Positions 21,297 to 31,390 of a DNA stretch of 64,000 bases are shown piece by piece. The notes beneath the pieces are model-generated. The model ran no database searches. It was given only the letters and a program-made list of their open reading frames with translations, and was not told the origin of the DNA. The stretch lies in contig NZ_QNUJ01000006.1 of NCBI RefSeq assembly GCF_003574625.1, positions 124,001 through 188,000 on the forward strand, read 5' to 3'. This stretch comes from Shinella zoogloeoides (GTDB lineage: Bacteria; Pseudomonadota; Alphaproteobacteria; Rhizobiales; Rhizobiaceae). The translations under genes and the position numbers were made by a program. Position 1 is the first letter of the stretch; every line of letters starts with the position of its first letter.

Positions 21297-22229
21297 ATGA
21301 CCGACAAGACCTATGCGCGCGACCTGATCGGCTACGGCCGCAACCCGCCGCAGGTGCGCTGGCCGGGCGATGCGAATATCGCCGTGCAGTTCGTGGTGAA
21401 CTACGAGGAGGGCGGCGAGAGCTGCATCCTCGACGGCGATCCGTCTTCGGAATGCCTGCTGTCGGAAATCGTCGGCGCGCAGCCCTGGCAGGGGCAGCGC
21501 AACCTCAACATGGAATCGATCTACGAATACGGCTCGCGCGCCGGCTTCTGGCGCCTGCACCGGCTCTTCACCAGCCGTAACGTCACCACGACCGTCTACG
21601 GCGTGACGCTTGCCATGGCGCGCAATCCGGAAGCCGTCGCGGCCATGAAGGAAGCCGGCTGGGAGATCGCCAGCCACGGCTATCGCTGGCTGGAATACAA
21701 GGACTTCTCCGAGGAGCAGGAGCGCGAGCACATCCGCGAGGCCGTGCGCCTGCACAAGGAGCTGACCGGCTCGCACCCGCTCGGCATGTACCAGGGCAAG
21801 CCGTCGTCCAACACGCTGCGGCTGGTGATGGAGGAGGGCGGCTTCGTCTATTCCTCCGATTCCTACGCCGATGACCTGCCCTACTGGGTGCCGGGCGTCG
21901 ACGGCGAGCCCTTCCTCATCATTCCCTACACGCTCGAAACGAACGACATGCGTTTCGCGACGCCGCAGGGCTTCAATGCCGGCGACCAGTTCTTCAACTA
22001 CCTGAAGGACGCCTTCGACGTGCTCTACCAGGAAGGCCAGGACGGCAGCCCGAAGATGCTGAATATCGGCCTGCACTGCCGCCTCGTCGGCCGCCCGGGC
22101 CGTGTCGCCGCGCTCGCCCGCTTCGTCGACTACGTGCTCGGCCATGAAAAGGTCTGGATCCCGCGCCGCATCGATATCGCGCGCCACTGGATCGAGCATC
22201 ACCATCCGTCGAAGGGCAAGGGCGCATGA
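21297..22229 (+). CDS. puuE: allantoinase PuuE (polysaccharide-deacetylase fold)
   Basis: 310 aa with the NodB/polysaccharide-deacetylase-like fold used by the cofactor-light allantoinase PuuE. Landmarks are VQFVVNYEEGGE, the block WEIASHGYRWLEYKDFS and the C-terminal LNIGLHCRLVGRPGR, all characteristic of PuuE. It would hydrolyse allantoin to allantoate in purine catabolism. The stop overlaps the start of uraD by 4 bp (ATGA), and allA follows, so context and family agree. Confidence 0.9.
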   Translation: MTDKTYARDLIGYGRNPPQVRWPGDANIAVQFVVNYEEGGESCILDGDPSSECLLSEIVGAQPWQGQRNLNMESIYEYGSRAGFWRLHRLFTSRNVTTTVYGVTLAMARNPEAVAAMKEAGWEIASHGYRWLEYKDFSEEQEREHIREAVRLHKELTGSHPLGMYQGKPSSNTLRLVMEEGGFVYSSDSYADDLPYWVPGVDGEPFLIIPYTLETNDMRFATPQGFNAGDQFFNYLKDAFDVLYQEGQDGSPKMLNIGLHCRLVGRPGRVAALARFVDYVLGHEKVWIPRRIDIARHWIEHHHPSKGKGA

Positions 22230-22723
22230 TCGACCGTGCCGATTTCCTCGACCGGTTCGGCGGCGTCTTCGAGCACTCGCCCTTCATCGCCGAGCGGGCG
22301 CTCGATGCGGGCGCGGTGTCGCTGCCGCTGACCGCCAAGGGCGTGCATGCCGCGCTGACCGGTGCCTTCCGCAAGGCGAGCCATGCCGAACAGCTCGGCG
22401 TGCTCCAGGCCCACCCGGACCTTGCCGGCAAACTGGCGATTGCCGGCGGGCTCACCGAGGACAGCCGCAAGGAACAGGCCGGCGCCGGCCTCGACCGGCT
22501 GAGCCCGGCCGAGCATGCCCGCTTTACCGAGCTCAACACGGCCTATACGGAAAAATTCGACTTTCCCTTCATCATCGCCGTGAAGGGGCTGACGAAGGAC
22601 GATATCCTCGCCGCCTTCGAGGCCCGCATCGGCAACACCGCCGATGTGGAATTCGAGACCGCGAAGACCCAGGTGGAGCGCATCGCGCTCCTGAGATTGA
22701 CTGCTCTGCTCCCCGGAGATTGA
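22226..22723 (+). CDS. uraD: 2-oxo-4-hydroxy-4-carboxy-5-ureidoimidazoline (OHCU) decarboxylase
   Basis: 165 aa, all-helical family. AHPDLAGKLAIAGGLT and LNTAYTEKFDFPFIIAVKG are the conserved substrate-site blocks. UraD turns OHCU, formed from urate via hydroxyisourate, into S-allantoin, the substrate of the preceding puuE product. No urate oxidase or hydroxyisourate hydrolase gene is in the window, so the upstream steps must be encoded elsewhere. It is translationally coupled to puuE by the ATGA overlap. Confidence 0.92.
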   Translation: MIDRADFLDRFGGVFEHSPFIAERALDAGAVSLPLTAKGVHAALTGAFRKASHAEQLGVLQAHPDLAGKLAIAGGLTEDSRKEQAGAGLDRLSPAEHARFTELNTAYTEKFDFPFIIAVKGLTKDDILAAFEARIGNTADVEFETAKTQVERIALLRLTALLPGD

Positions 22724-22774
22724 AAATGCCCGACGACCCACGACCGCCCTTCCTCTCCCCGGGAGGGCTGTCCG

Positions 22775-23269
22775 ATGGCTGAGAGACTGACGATCCGCCC
22801 GCTGACCCGTGAAGCCTTCGCCCCTTTCGGCACGGTGATCGAGGCCGATCCCGCCGCCATGCGCCATATCAACGGCGGCAACACCGAGCGCTACCATGCG
22901 CTCGCCGAGGCCGAAGCCGTCGGCGAGGATGCGAAGGTCATCATCAACATCTTCCGCGGCAGCCCGCGGAGCTTCCCCTATGCCGTCGACATGATGGAGC
23001 GCCATCCCTTCGGCAGCCAGAGCTTCTCGCCGATCGACGACCGGCCCTGGCTGGTGATCGTGGCGCAGGACGAGGGCGGCCGGCCGGGCCGGCCGCAGGT
23101 GTTCCGCGCCGGCGGGCGGCAGGGCGTGAACTACCGCCGCAACGTCTGGCACCACCCGCTGATGACGGTCGGCGCCACCAGCGACTTCATCGTCGTCGAC
23201 CGCCTCGGCGGCGGCGTCAATCTGGAAGAATACTTCTTCGACACGCCGTTCATCATCGAACAGCCTTGA
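22775..23269 (+). CDS. allA: ureidoglycolate lyase AllA
   Basis: 164 aa of the cupin-like AllA family: start LTIRPLTREAFAPFGTVIE, central MMERHPFGSQSFSPI and NYRRNVWHHPLM are family hallmarks. It cleaves ureidoglycolate to glyoxylate and urea, the last step of the pathway begun by puuE and uraD. A GGAGGG ribosome site lies 8 bp before ATG. Third gene of the ureide operon; a palindromic repeat follows about 50 bp after the stop. Confidence 0.92.
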   Translation: MAERLTIRPLTREAFAPFGTVIEADPAAMRHINGGNTERYHALAEAEAVGEDAKVIINIFRGSPRSFPYAVDMMERHPFGSQSFSPIDDRPWLVIVAQDEGGRPGRPQVFRAGGRQGVNYRRNVWHHPLMTVGATSDFIVVDRLGGGVNLEEYFFDTPFIIEQP

Positions 23270-23318
23270 TCGCTTGCGGGGCAGGGCCATCGCATAGAGG
23301 TGACGGCGCCGCACCTTT

Positions 23319-23448
23319 CCTTCTCCCCTCGGGGAGAAGGTGGCCCGAAGGGGCGGATGAGGGGATGCACGGCTGAAGACTGCCGTTCTTCCCTCCTCCG
23401 GCGTTCCCCTCATCCGCCTGCCGGCACCTTCTCCCCGAGGGGAGAAGG
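23319..23448. repeat. RIME-like palindromic intergenic repeat, copy A
   Basis: Two nearly identical palindromes, CCTTCTCCCC-TC-GGGGAGAAGG (23319-23340) and CCTTCTCCCC-GA-GGGGAGAAGG (23427-23448), face each other in inverted orientation with GGCGGATGAGGGG-type flanks. Related copies lie at 50171-50335 and 58402-58539. The build matches the Rhizobium-specific intergenic mosaic elements described in rhizobia; the subfamily name needs a database check. The rest of the 245-bp gap shows no gene. Confidence 0.8.
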
Positions 23449-23514
23449 GAACCTGCGGCGCTGCCCTGCCTGTCGGCAATAACCGCGAATTGCGGGGGCT
23501 ACCGGCCGCTCTTC

Positions 23515-24822
23515 TCAAAGCACCGCCTTCATCGGCCTGCCGGCCACATAGGTCTCGCGCACGGCGCGGTCGTCGCCGAGGGTCTGGAGCAGGAAGAGCT
23601 CGTCGGTGAGCGAGCGCACCACTTCCATCTTCAGCGCCATGGCCGGCGTCGCGGCGGCGTCGAGCACCACGAAATCGGCGTCGGTGCCGGCCTCCAGCGT
23701 GCCGATGCGGTCCGCCAGCGAGAGCGCTTCGGCATTGCCGAGGGTCATGTGATAGAAGCTCTCGTAGGGGTTCAGCCGCTCGCCGAGCAATTGCTGGATC
23801 TTGTAGGCCTCGTCCATCGTCTTCAGCATGGAATAGCTCGTGCCGCCGCCGACATCGGTGGCGACGCCGATGCGCACCGGCTTTTCCCGCCGCGACAAGC
23901 TCTTCAGCGGGAAGAGGCCGGAACCGAGGAAGAGGTTGGAGGTCGGGCAATGCACCGCCACCGCGCCCGCCTCGCTCATCGCATCCGCCTCGCGCTCGGA
24001 AAGATGGATGCAGTGGCCGAAGAGGCTTTTCGGCCCGAGCAGGCCATATTTCGCATAGACATCCGTGTAGTCGATGGCGTCCGGGTAGAGTTCGCCGGTG
24101 AAGCGGATCTCGTCGTGGTTCTCCGAAAGATGCGTCTGGATGTGCAGGTCCGGGAACTCGCGGGCGAGCGCGGCGGTCATTTCCATCTGCGCCGGCGTCG
24201 AGGTGATGGCGAAGCGCGGGGTGATGGCGACATGGTTGCGGCCCTTGCCGTGCCATTCGGCGATCACCGCGCGGGTCTCGTCATAGCCCATCTCGGGCGT
24301 GTCGAGCAGGCCCTGCGGAGCGTTGCGGTCCATCATCACCTTGCCGCCGATCATGCGCATGCCGCGCTTCAGCGCCTCGGCGAAATAGGCGTCGGCCGAG
24401 GCCTTGTGCACGGAACAGTAGGCGACCGCCGTCGTCGTGCCGTGGCGGATCATCTCGTCGTAGAAATGGCGGGCGATGCGGGCGGCGTGCTCACTCTCGA
24501 CGAAGCGGCATTCCTCCGGGAAGGTGTAGGTGTTCAGCCATTCCAGCAGGTTGGCGGCATAGGAGCCGATCACCTGCATCTGCGGGAAATGCAGGTGCGT
24601 GTCGATGAGCCCCGGCAGGATGAGATGGGGGCGGTGGTCGATCTCCTCTGCATCGTCAGCAGCTTCGGCACGCACGGCGGCATAGGGGCCGGAGGCGAGG
24701 ATCCTGCCGTCGGCGACCAGCAGGCCGCCGTCCTCCTCGTAGCGGTAGCTTGCGGCATCGTCGATGGCTTGCGGGCGGCGGAGGAAGGAGAGCAGGCGTC
24801 CGCGGATCAGGGTCTGGGTCAT
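23515..24822 (-). CDS. guaD: guanine deaminase
   Basis: 435-aa metal-dependent amidohydrolase. Zinc-site motifs are DTHLHFPQMQVIGSYA (near residue 70), HIQTHLSEN, FGHCIHLSE and VATDVGGGTSYSM. The GSY..LLEWLNTYTFPEE block is specific to guanine deaminases within the superfamily. It deaminates guanine to xanthine, feeding the xdhC-dependent xanthine dehydrogenase and ureide genes nearby. ATG 24822 is preceded by AAGGAAG at good distance; the open frame upstream of it shows no family similarity. Confidence 0.92.
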   Translation of the reverse strand: MTQTLIRGRLLSFLRRPQAIDDAASYRYEEDGGLLVADGRILASGPYAAVRAEAADDAEEIDHRPHLILPGLIDTHLHFPQMQVIGSYAANLLEWLNTYTFPEECRFVESEHAARIARHFYDEMIRHGTTTAVAYCSVHKASADAYFAEALKRGMRMIGGKVMMDRNAPQGLLDTPEMGYDETRAVIAEWHGKGRNHVAITPRFAITSTPAQMEMTAALAREFPDLHIQTHLSENHDEIRFTGELYPDAIDYTDVYAKYGLLGPKSLFGHCIHLSEREADAMSEAGAVAVHCPTSNLFLGSGLFPLKSLSRREKPVRIGVATDVGGGTSYSMLKTMDEAYKIQQLLGERLNPYESFYHMTLGNAEALSLADRIGTLEAGTDADFVVLDAAATPAMALKMEVVRSLTDELFLLQTLGDDRAVRETYVAGRPMKAVL

Positions 24823-24984
24823 GGCGGTCGGCTTCCTTCTGCGGCTGGCTCGAACGGGATGGTGAGGGCGTGTCTCATCTGTTGCCATATTGTGCAAGCT
24901 TTGCGGGCGAAGAAAGGGCGGGTGCCGGTTTTCCGCCCGCGCGAAGGCTGTCCGCGCGGGCGATCTTCATGCATCCGTGGATTG

Positions 24985-26172
24985 CTAGGCGGCGGCCGCG
25001 AGGCTTTTGCGCCTGAGCGACAGCGCGATCACGAAGCCCGCCGCCGCCGCGATGCCGCCGATGAGGAAGACGCTGTCATAGCCGGCATGGTCGGCGAGCA
25101 GCCCGGCAAAGGGGCCGGTCAGGCCATAGGCTGCATCCTGGAAGGCCGAGAAGCCGCCGAGCGCCGTGCCGCGCAGATGCGGCGGCACGCGATGCACGAC
25201 CTCCCGCCCGAGCGAGGGAAAGATCATCGAGCAGCCGATGCCGGTGAGGAACGCGCCGACGAGGGCGAGCGTGGGGTCGTTCGCGCTCCAGATGAGCATC
25301 TGGCCGACGGCCTCGACGGCGAGCGAGCCGATCGCCACCGGCAGCCCGCCGATGCGGTCCGGCAGGTGGCCGAAGAAGATGCGCATCAGCACGAAGCCGC
25401 TGCCGAAGGCCGTGAGGCCGAGGCCGGCATGGCTCCATTGCTGGTCGCGGAAATAGAGGGCGAAGAACGCGCCGATGGCGGCAAAGCCGATGCCCTGCAG
25501 GCAGATGATCGTGCCGTGCAGCCAGATCCGGTTGATCACGCTGCGGAACGAGGGCCTTTCCTGTTCGGGATGAGGTGCGACGGCCGGGATGCGCCAGATG
25601 GCCAGCAGGCCGAGCGCCGGCAGGAGGGCGCTGATCGTCATCGCCCCGGCAAAGCCGACCGACTGGAGCAGCGCAAGGCCGAGCGGCCCGCCGATGGCGA
25701 GCGCGCCGTACATCGCCGCGCCGACCATCGCCAGCACGCGGCCCGAATTGGCCGGGCCGACGATGCCGACGCCCCAGGCGATGACGCCGACGGCGACGAG
25801 GCTTTCGCCGAGGCCGAGAAGCAGGCGGCCGGCGAGGAGAATGGCGAAGGCGGCGAGGGGCTGGCCGGGCAAGAGGCCGGCGGCGAGCGAAGCCAGCGCG
25901 CCCGCGATGTAGAAGACAAGGCCGCGCGCGACGGCGGTCTTGGCGCCGCGGCCATCGGCAAGCCGGCCGGCATGGGCGCGCGTGAGGATCGTGGACAGGA
26001 AGGCGCTGCCGACGCCGAGCCCGGCCCAGACATTGCCGAGGCCAAGCGAGCCCGTGACGAAGACGGGGACGATGGGCAGCGAGATCGCGACGCAGAGATA
26101 GGAGACGAGCAGGATGGCCGTCAGCAACAGAAGCCGACCCGGCGGGGCCGTACGCATGAATTGGGGAGCCAT
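24985..26172 (-). CDS. MFS transporter (YhhS/YfcJ-like)
   Basis: 395-aa, 12-segment major facilitator. ATG 26172 follows GGAGG by 5 bp. Motifs include RAHAGRLADGRGAKTAVARG (loop 2-3) and FGHLPDRIGGLPVAIG (loop 8-9). The pattern resembles the YhhS/YfcJ group of putative sugar or drug exporters. It lies 162 bp upstream of guaD on the same strand with no terminator seen, so a purine-related cargo is possible but unproven. Confidence 0.82.
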   Translation of the reverse strand: MAPQFMRTAPPGRLLLLTAILLVSYLCVAISLPIVPVFVTGSLGLGNVWAGLGVGSAFLSTILTRAHAGRLADGRGAKTAVARGLVFYIAGALASLAAGLLPGQPLAAFAILLAGRLLLGLGESLVAVGVIAWGVGIVGPANSGRVLAMVGAAMYGALAIGGPLGLALLQSVGFAGAMTISALLPALGLLAIWRIPAVAPHPEQERPSFRSVINRIWLHGTIICLQGIGFAAIGAFFALYFRDQQWSHAGLGLTAFGSGFVLMRIFFGHLPDRIGGLPVAIGSLAVEAVGQMLIWSANDPTLALVGAFLTGIGCSMIFPSLGREVVHRVPPHLRGTALGGFSAFQDAAYGLTGPFAGLLADHAGYDSVFLIGGIAAAAGFVIALSLRRKSLAAAA

Positions 26173-26347
26173 GGTTTCCTCCAGGCTTTCCCTCGTCCGA
26201 CGGCGCATGAAAAACGCACTCCGACCGGCGAGGGTCGTTGTGCGTTGCTTGACGTTAGACGCTTACGGCCAGAACACTGGCGTAAGACGCAATAGATTTT
26301 CCCGCGCGTCAAGTCAACGGCTTGCGGCAGCAAAGACCGATGGCGGC

Positions 26348-27235
26348 CTATGCCTCCGGCGGCATGGTCGCGAGGATCCAGTCGCGGAAGGCCCTGATCT
26401 TCGGGATGTTGCGGCGGTTTTCCGGGTAGGCGAGCCAATAGTCCCGCCCGTCGTTGCAGGTCAGTGCGAAGGGCTGGAAGAGCTGGCCGGCGGCGACTTC
26501 CATGCGGAAATGGCCGGGATTGAGGACGGCGACGCCCTGGCCGGCCATGGCGATCTGTGCATCGATGGTCTGCGTGCCGAGCTCGTTGGGCGGGAAGCGT
26601 TCGAGATCGGGATTGTCGACGCCGGCGGCGGAAAACCAGGTGCGCCACCAGATGTCGCGCGCGCTGATGATCGGCAGCTTCAGGAGGTCGGCCGGCTCCT
26701 TCACGCCGCCGATGGTCTCGGCGAGCGCCGGGCTCAGCATCGGCGTGAAGTTCATGCGCATGACGCGGTGGCTGGCAAGGCCGGGCCAGTCGCCCTTGCC
26801 CCAGCGGATCGCGACGTCCGCCTCCTCCTTGGCGAAATCGATCACGTCCTGCGAGGTGGTGAGGCGGACGGCGATGTTCGGATGCCTGAGCTGGAAATCG
26901 CCGACGGTGCGGCTCAGCCATTGCAGGGCGAAGGTGGGCGTGGAGTGGATGCAGAGCTTCTGCTCCGTCGCGCCGCGCAGGTCCGCGACGGCCTCGGCGA
27001 GCTTGCCGAGCCCCTCGGCCACCTTCGGCGCGAGGCGTTCCCCCGCCTCGCTGAGGATGACCTGCCTTGGCTGGCGCAGGAACAGCGGCTCGCCGAGCGT
27101 CTCCTCCAGCAGCTTGATCTGGTAGCTGACGGCCGTCTGCGTCATGCCCAGCTCGTCGCCGGCGCGGGTGAAGCTCGCATGCCGGGCCGCCGCGTCGAAG
27201 ACGCGCAGCGCATTGAGCGGGAAGTTGCGGGACAT
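26348..27235 (-). CDS. LysR-family transcriptional regulator (GcvA-like)
   Basis: About 295 aa. N-terminal HTH (RVFDAAARHASFTRAGDELG then QTAVSYQIKLLEE) with the NPL-N-ALR-F start typical of the GcvA/AmpR subgroup, followed by an effector-binding domain (TPTFALQWLSRTVGDFQ...). ATG 27235 (MSRNFPL) is chosen since GcvA-like proteins start there; an in-frame ATG at 27262 would add nine residues. It is divergent from a small DUF1127-like gene at 27342, and the 79-106 bp between them contains CGAAGCTTCG and GGAATTCC palindromes that could be operator elements. Target genes are unknown; the divergent gene is the first guess. Confidence 0.85.
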   Translation of the reverse strand: MSRNFPLNALRVFDAAARHASFTRAGDELGMTQTAVSYQIKLLEETLGEPLFLRQPRQVILSEAGERLAPKVAEGLGKLAEAVADLRGATEQKLCIHSTPTFALQWLSRTVGDFQLRHPNIAVRLTTSQDVIDFAKEEADVAIRWGKGDWPGLASHRVMRMNFTPMLSPALAETIGGVKEPADLLKLPIISARDIWWRTWFSAAGVDNPDLERFPPNELGTQTIDAQIAMAGQGVAVLNPGHFRMEVAAGQLFQPFALTCNDGRDYWLAYPENRRNIPKIRAFRDWILATMPPEA

Positions 27236-27341
27236 CTTCAAGGCCAAGTTCTCTTCATGCATACAGACGAAGCTTCGATTGGAATTCCATCATCTTTCCG
27301 CGCATCCTGCAAGCAATGGATCGAATTCACGAGGTTTTCCC

Positions 27342-27527
27342 ATGACATGCATCGCCGACCCGGCACAGGCGGGCGCCCTGCAATTCCGCAAGCCCGGCCT
27401 CTGGCATAAGCTCTCCATCGCCTTGCGCCCGGGCGCGAGGAAGCGCCGCCCGCGGCTCGATCCGCGGGAACTGTCCGATCACATCAAGCGCGATCTCGGT
27501 TTTCTCGACGGGCGCAGCGGTCGCTAA
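27342..27527 (+). CDS. small DUF1127-like protein
   Basis: 61-aa basic protein with GAGG 7 bp before ATG. The C-terminal DPRELSDHIKRDLGFLDGR fits the DUF1127/YjiS pattern (L-S-D-x-L-x-RDIG), while the first half (WHKLSIALRPGARKRRPR) is strongly basic. Small DUF1127 proteins in rhizobia bind RNA or modulate phosphate, carbon and stress responses. It is divergent from a LysR gene, which may regulate it. Its stop codon overlaps that of the convergent xdhC (bases 27524-27527, CTAA). Confidence 0.65.
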   Translation: MTCIADPAQAGALQFRKPGLWHKLSIALRPGARKRRPRLDPRELSDHIKRDLGFLDGRSGR

Positions 27528-28345
27528 ACCGTCTCGCCCCGCCATGCGGCGAAGGCGAGCAGCACCTCGGCCGCCGTCATCGCGGCGATGACCTCCGGGC
27601 GCTTGTCGTCGACCGCCGTTCCGCCGATGGGCAGGATGAGCCGGTCGGCCACGGCGCGGTCGAGACCTTCTTCCTCCAGATAGTGGAGGAAGCTGCCGCG
27701 CTTCGATTTCGAGCCGACCATGCCGATATAGGCAAGGTCCGTGCGGGCCAGCGCCTCGCGGCCGATCAGGAAATCGAGCGCATGGTCATGGGTGACGATG
27801 ACCACCGCCGAGCCCGGCGGGATATCGGCGACGAGCGATTCGGGCATGGCGTCCAGCCGGTGGTGCACCTCGGAGGTAAGCTGGTCGAGCTCGCTCTCGC
27901 GCGCCTCGACGACGAAGACCTTGAGGGGCAGGAGGGTCAGCGCCTCGGCGAGCGCCCGGCCGACATGGCCGGCACCGAACACCCAGACCTGCGGCTTTCG
28001 CCGCTCCTCTTCCTTCAGCCGGGCATCGAGGGCCTTGCGGGCCGCCTCGTCGGCGACGGTGAAGGTCAGTTCGACGCGGCCGCCGCAACACTGGCCGATA
28101 TCCGGGCCGAGGGGAATGTCGAGGCTCGCCTCGCCGCCGGCGCCCGCCAGCAGCTTGCGGGCATTCTCGATCGCCACATATTCGAGCTGGCCGCCGCCGA
28201 TCGTGCCGTGGATCTCGGTCGGCGCGACCAGCATGAAGGTGCCCGTGTCGCGCGGGGCGGAGCCTTTCGTTGCACTGACCTCGACGATGACGACGCGGTG
28301 CTCGCGGGCGAGAAAGCCCTCGAGGCTGTCCTGTAGAAAGTTCAT
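27524..28345 (-). CDS. xdhC: xanthine dehydrogenase accessory protein XdhC
   Basis: 273 aa, N-terminal XdhC/CoxI domain (VVIVEVSATKGSAPRDTGTFML, GGGQLEYVAIENAR, GQCCGGRVELTF) and C-terminal Rossmann-like domain (VWVFGAGHVGRALAEAL). XdhC binds and sulfurates molybdenum cofactor for insertion into xanthine dehydrogenase. ATG 28345 follows AAGGACGAA. In S. meliloti, bdhA is reported to be co-transcribed with two xdh genes; here xdhC follows bdhA by 38 bp, and no xdhA or xdhB structural gene is in the window. Confidence 0.9.
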   Translation of the reverse strand: MNFLQDSLEGFLAREHRVVIVEVSATKGSAPRDTGTFMLVAPTEIHGTIGGGQLEYVAIENARKLLAGAGGEASLDIPLGPDIGQCCGGRVELTFTVADEAARKALDARLKEEERRKPQVWVFGAGHVGRALAEALTLLPLKVFVVEARESELDQLTSEVHHRLDAMPESLVADIPPGSAVVIVTHDHALDFLIGREALARTDLAYIGMVGSKSKRGSFLHYLEEEGLDRAVADRLILPIGGTAVDDKRPEVIAAMTAAEVLLAFAAWRGETV

Positions 28346-28359
28346 TTCGTCCTTCTTGC

Positions 28360-28379
28360 GCGCCCCGTCACCGGGGCGC
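28360..28379 (-). terminator. intercistronic hairpin between bdhA and xdhC
   Basis: GCGCCCCG / CGGGGCGC, an 8-bp perfect stem with a 4-nt loop, fills half of the 38-bp gap. There is no U run, and the xdhC ribosome site follows at once, so it is more likely to modulate mRNA stability or translation than to end transcription. Confidence 0.5.
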
Positions 28380-28383
28380 CTTC

Positions 28384-29157
28384 TTATTGGGCGGTCCAGC
28401 CGCCATCGACGGATATATGGGTGCCGTTGATCGATTTTGCCGCATCCGAGGCGAGGAAGAGCGCGATGGCCGCCACCTCGTCGGTGCCGACGAATTCCTT
28501 GGTCGGCTGGAATTTCAGCATGACGTCGGTCTTCACCTCGGCCTCGCTGATGCCGCGGGCCTTGGCCGTATCGGGGATCTGCTTTTCGACGAGCGGCGTC
28601 AGCACGTAGCCGGGGCAGATGGCGTTGGCGGTGATGCCGTTCTCGGCGACTTCCAGCGCGACGGTCTTGGTGAGGCCCATGACGCCGTGCTTGGCCGCGA
28701 CATAGGCGGCCTTGAAGGGCGAGGCGACGAGGCCGTGCGCGGAGGCGACGTTGACGATGCGGCCCCAGCCCTTGCGCTTCATGTGCGGCACGGCGCAGCG
28801 GATGGTGTGGAAGGAACTGGAGAGGTTGATCGCGATGATCTGGTCCCACTTCTCGACCGGGAAATCCTCGATCTTCTCGACATGCTGGATGCCGGCATTG
28901 TTGACGAGGATGTCGACGCCGTCGAATTCCTCCACCGCCGTCTCGATGAGGTCTGAGATTTCGTGCGGCTTGGTCATGTCGGCGGGATGGTAGATGACGC
29001 GGCCCTTGCCGAGCCCATCGAGCTTTGCCCGGATCGCCTCGATCTCGTCCGCTGCGCCGAAGCCGTTGATGACGACATTGGCGCCGGTTTCGGCAAAGGC
29101 GGTGGCGATGGCAAGGCCGATGCCGCTGGTGGAGCCGGTGACGACGACGCTCTTCAT
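28384..29157 (-). CDS. bdhA: 3-hydroxybutyrate dehydrogenase
   Basis: 257-aa short-chain dehydrogenase: cofactor motif TGSTSGIGLAIA, NNAGIQHVEKIEDFP, active-site Ser in NVASAHGLVASPFK, then catalytic YVAAKHG, and C-terminal VDGGWTAQ. The HVEKIEDFP and SAHGLVASPFKAAY blocks are specific to D-3-hydroxybutyrate dehydrogenase. It oxidises 3-hydroxybutyrate, from polyhydroxybutyrate turnover, to acetoacetate using NAD. First gene of a pair with xdhC and divergent from glpK across 192 bp. Confidence 0.93.
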   Translation of the reverse strand: MKSVVVTGSTSGIGLAIATAFAETGANVVINGFGAADEIEAIRAKLDGLGKGRVIYHPADMTKPHEISDLIETAVEEFDGVDILVNNAGIQHVEKIEDFPVEKWDQIIAINLSSSFHTIRCAVPHMKRKGWGRIVNVASAHGLVASPFKAAYVAAKHGVMGLTKTVALEVAENGITANAICPGYVLTPLVEKQIPDTAKARGISEAEVKTDVMLKFQPTKEFVGTDEVAAIALFLASDAAKSINGTHISVDGGWTAQ

Positions 29158-29349
29158 GACTATCTCCCGATATGCTGCGTTGCGGCAGCCTACGCCTAAA
29201 ACTCAAGCGATGACAATTGCGTTTTCCGCGCGGTACAGTCCCGCTGAGGGCAAAGCGCGATTTGCGTTTTATTTTCCTTTGACATTCGTTTTTGTATCGT
29301 ATTGAAGATTCCGAAGGGCCTGGGAGCGGCCCTTCACCGGGAGGGAAGC

Positions 29350-30840
<1,491 letters not shown>

Positions 30841-30891
30841 TTCGCATCACCGGCCCTTCTAGGCTTGGTGGTCGGATGCTATGCACCGGCC

Positions 30892-31296
30892 ATGCTATCA
30901 TCCCCTAACGTTGTTGCCGGCCGATCCTGCGGCACCTGCACGCTCTGTTGCCGGCTGCCCGACATCGATCTCCTTGACAAGCCGGCCAATGCCTGGTGCA
31001 GGCACTGCGTCGCGGGCGAGGGGTGCTCGATCTATGCGGATCGGCCATCGGTCTGCCGGGATTTCCTCTGTCTGTGGATGACCGATGAGGGCCTTGCTGA
31101 AGTGTGGGAGCCGTCGTGCTCACACATGATGGTCTACCGGCAGGGGCCGCAGGTTACAGTGCTGGTCGATCCCGATCACCCCGATGTTTGGCGGAAAGAG
31201 CCCTATCATTCGCACTTGCGGACCTGGGCTGACGATGCCGAAGCGACGGGCGGCTACGTCATCGTGTTCTCGCAGGACGACATTTTCAAGATCTGA
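30892..31296 (+). CDS. YkgJ-type cysteine-cluster protein
   Basis: 134 aa with cysteines in the order CGTCTLCC, CRHC, GC, CRDFLC, the pattern of the YkgJ family (predicted Fe-S or zinc binding). The C-terminal half is a small alpha/beta region (VTVLVDPDHPDVW, GYVIVFSQDDIFKI). I chose ATG 30892; a GTG 27 bases upstream is also in frame, and neither has a strong ribosome site. Function is unknown. It precedes the YCII-sigma pair on the same strand, with its own gap of about 95 bp. Confidence 0.78.
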   Translation: MLSSPNVVAGRSCGTCTLCCRLPDIDLLDKPANAWCRHCVAGEGCSIYADRPSVCRDFLCLWMTDEGLAEVWEPSCSHMMVYRQGPQVTVLVDPDHPDVWRKEPYHSHLRTWADDAEATGGYVIVFSQDDIFKI

Positions 31297-31342
31297 GCGG
31301 GCGGCATTTCCTGCCGAAAATCAAAAATATTCCGGTGCGCCC

Positions 31343-31369
31343 TGTCGGCTGAGGCGTTACTCCTGCGTC
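31343..31369 (+). promoter_or_regulatory. candidate ECF42-type promoter
   Basis: TGTCGG (31343-31348) and CGTC (31366-31369) are 17 bp apart and end 21 bp before the ATG of the YCII gene. The motif reported for ECF42 sigma factors is TGTCGA at -35 and CGA/TC at -10, so this fits with one mismatch, directly upstream of a sigma factor of that class. This predicts autoregulation of the pair. Confidence 0.6.
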
Positions 31370-31390
31370 TATCAACCACGGGAGTTCACC

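Noticed and set aside
23749-26295. Plus-strand open frame of about 848 codons across guaD and the MFS gene
   Set aside because: It crosses two well-supported minus-strand genes and their gap, has biased composition and no recognisable domain.
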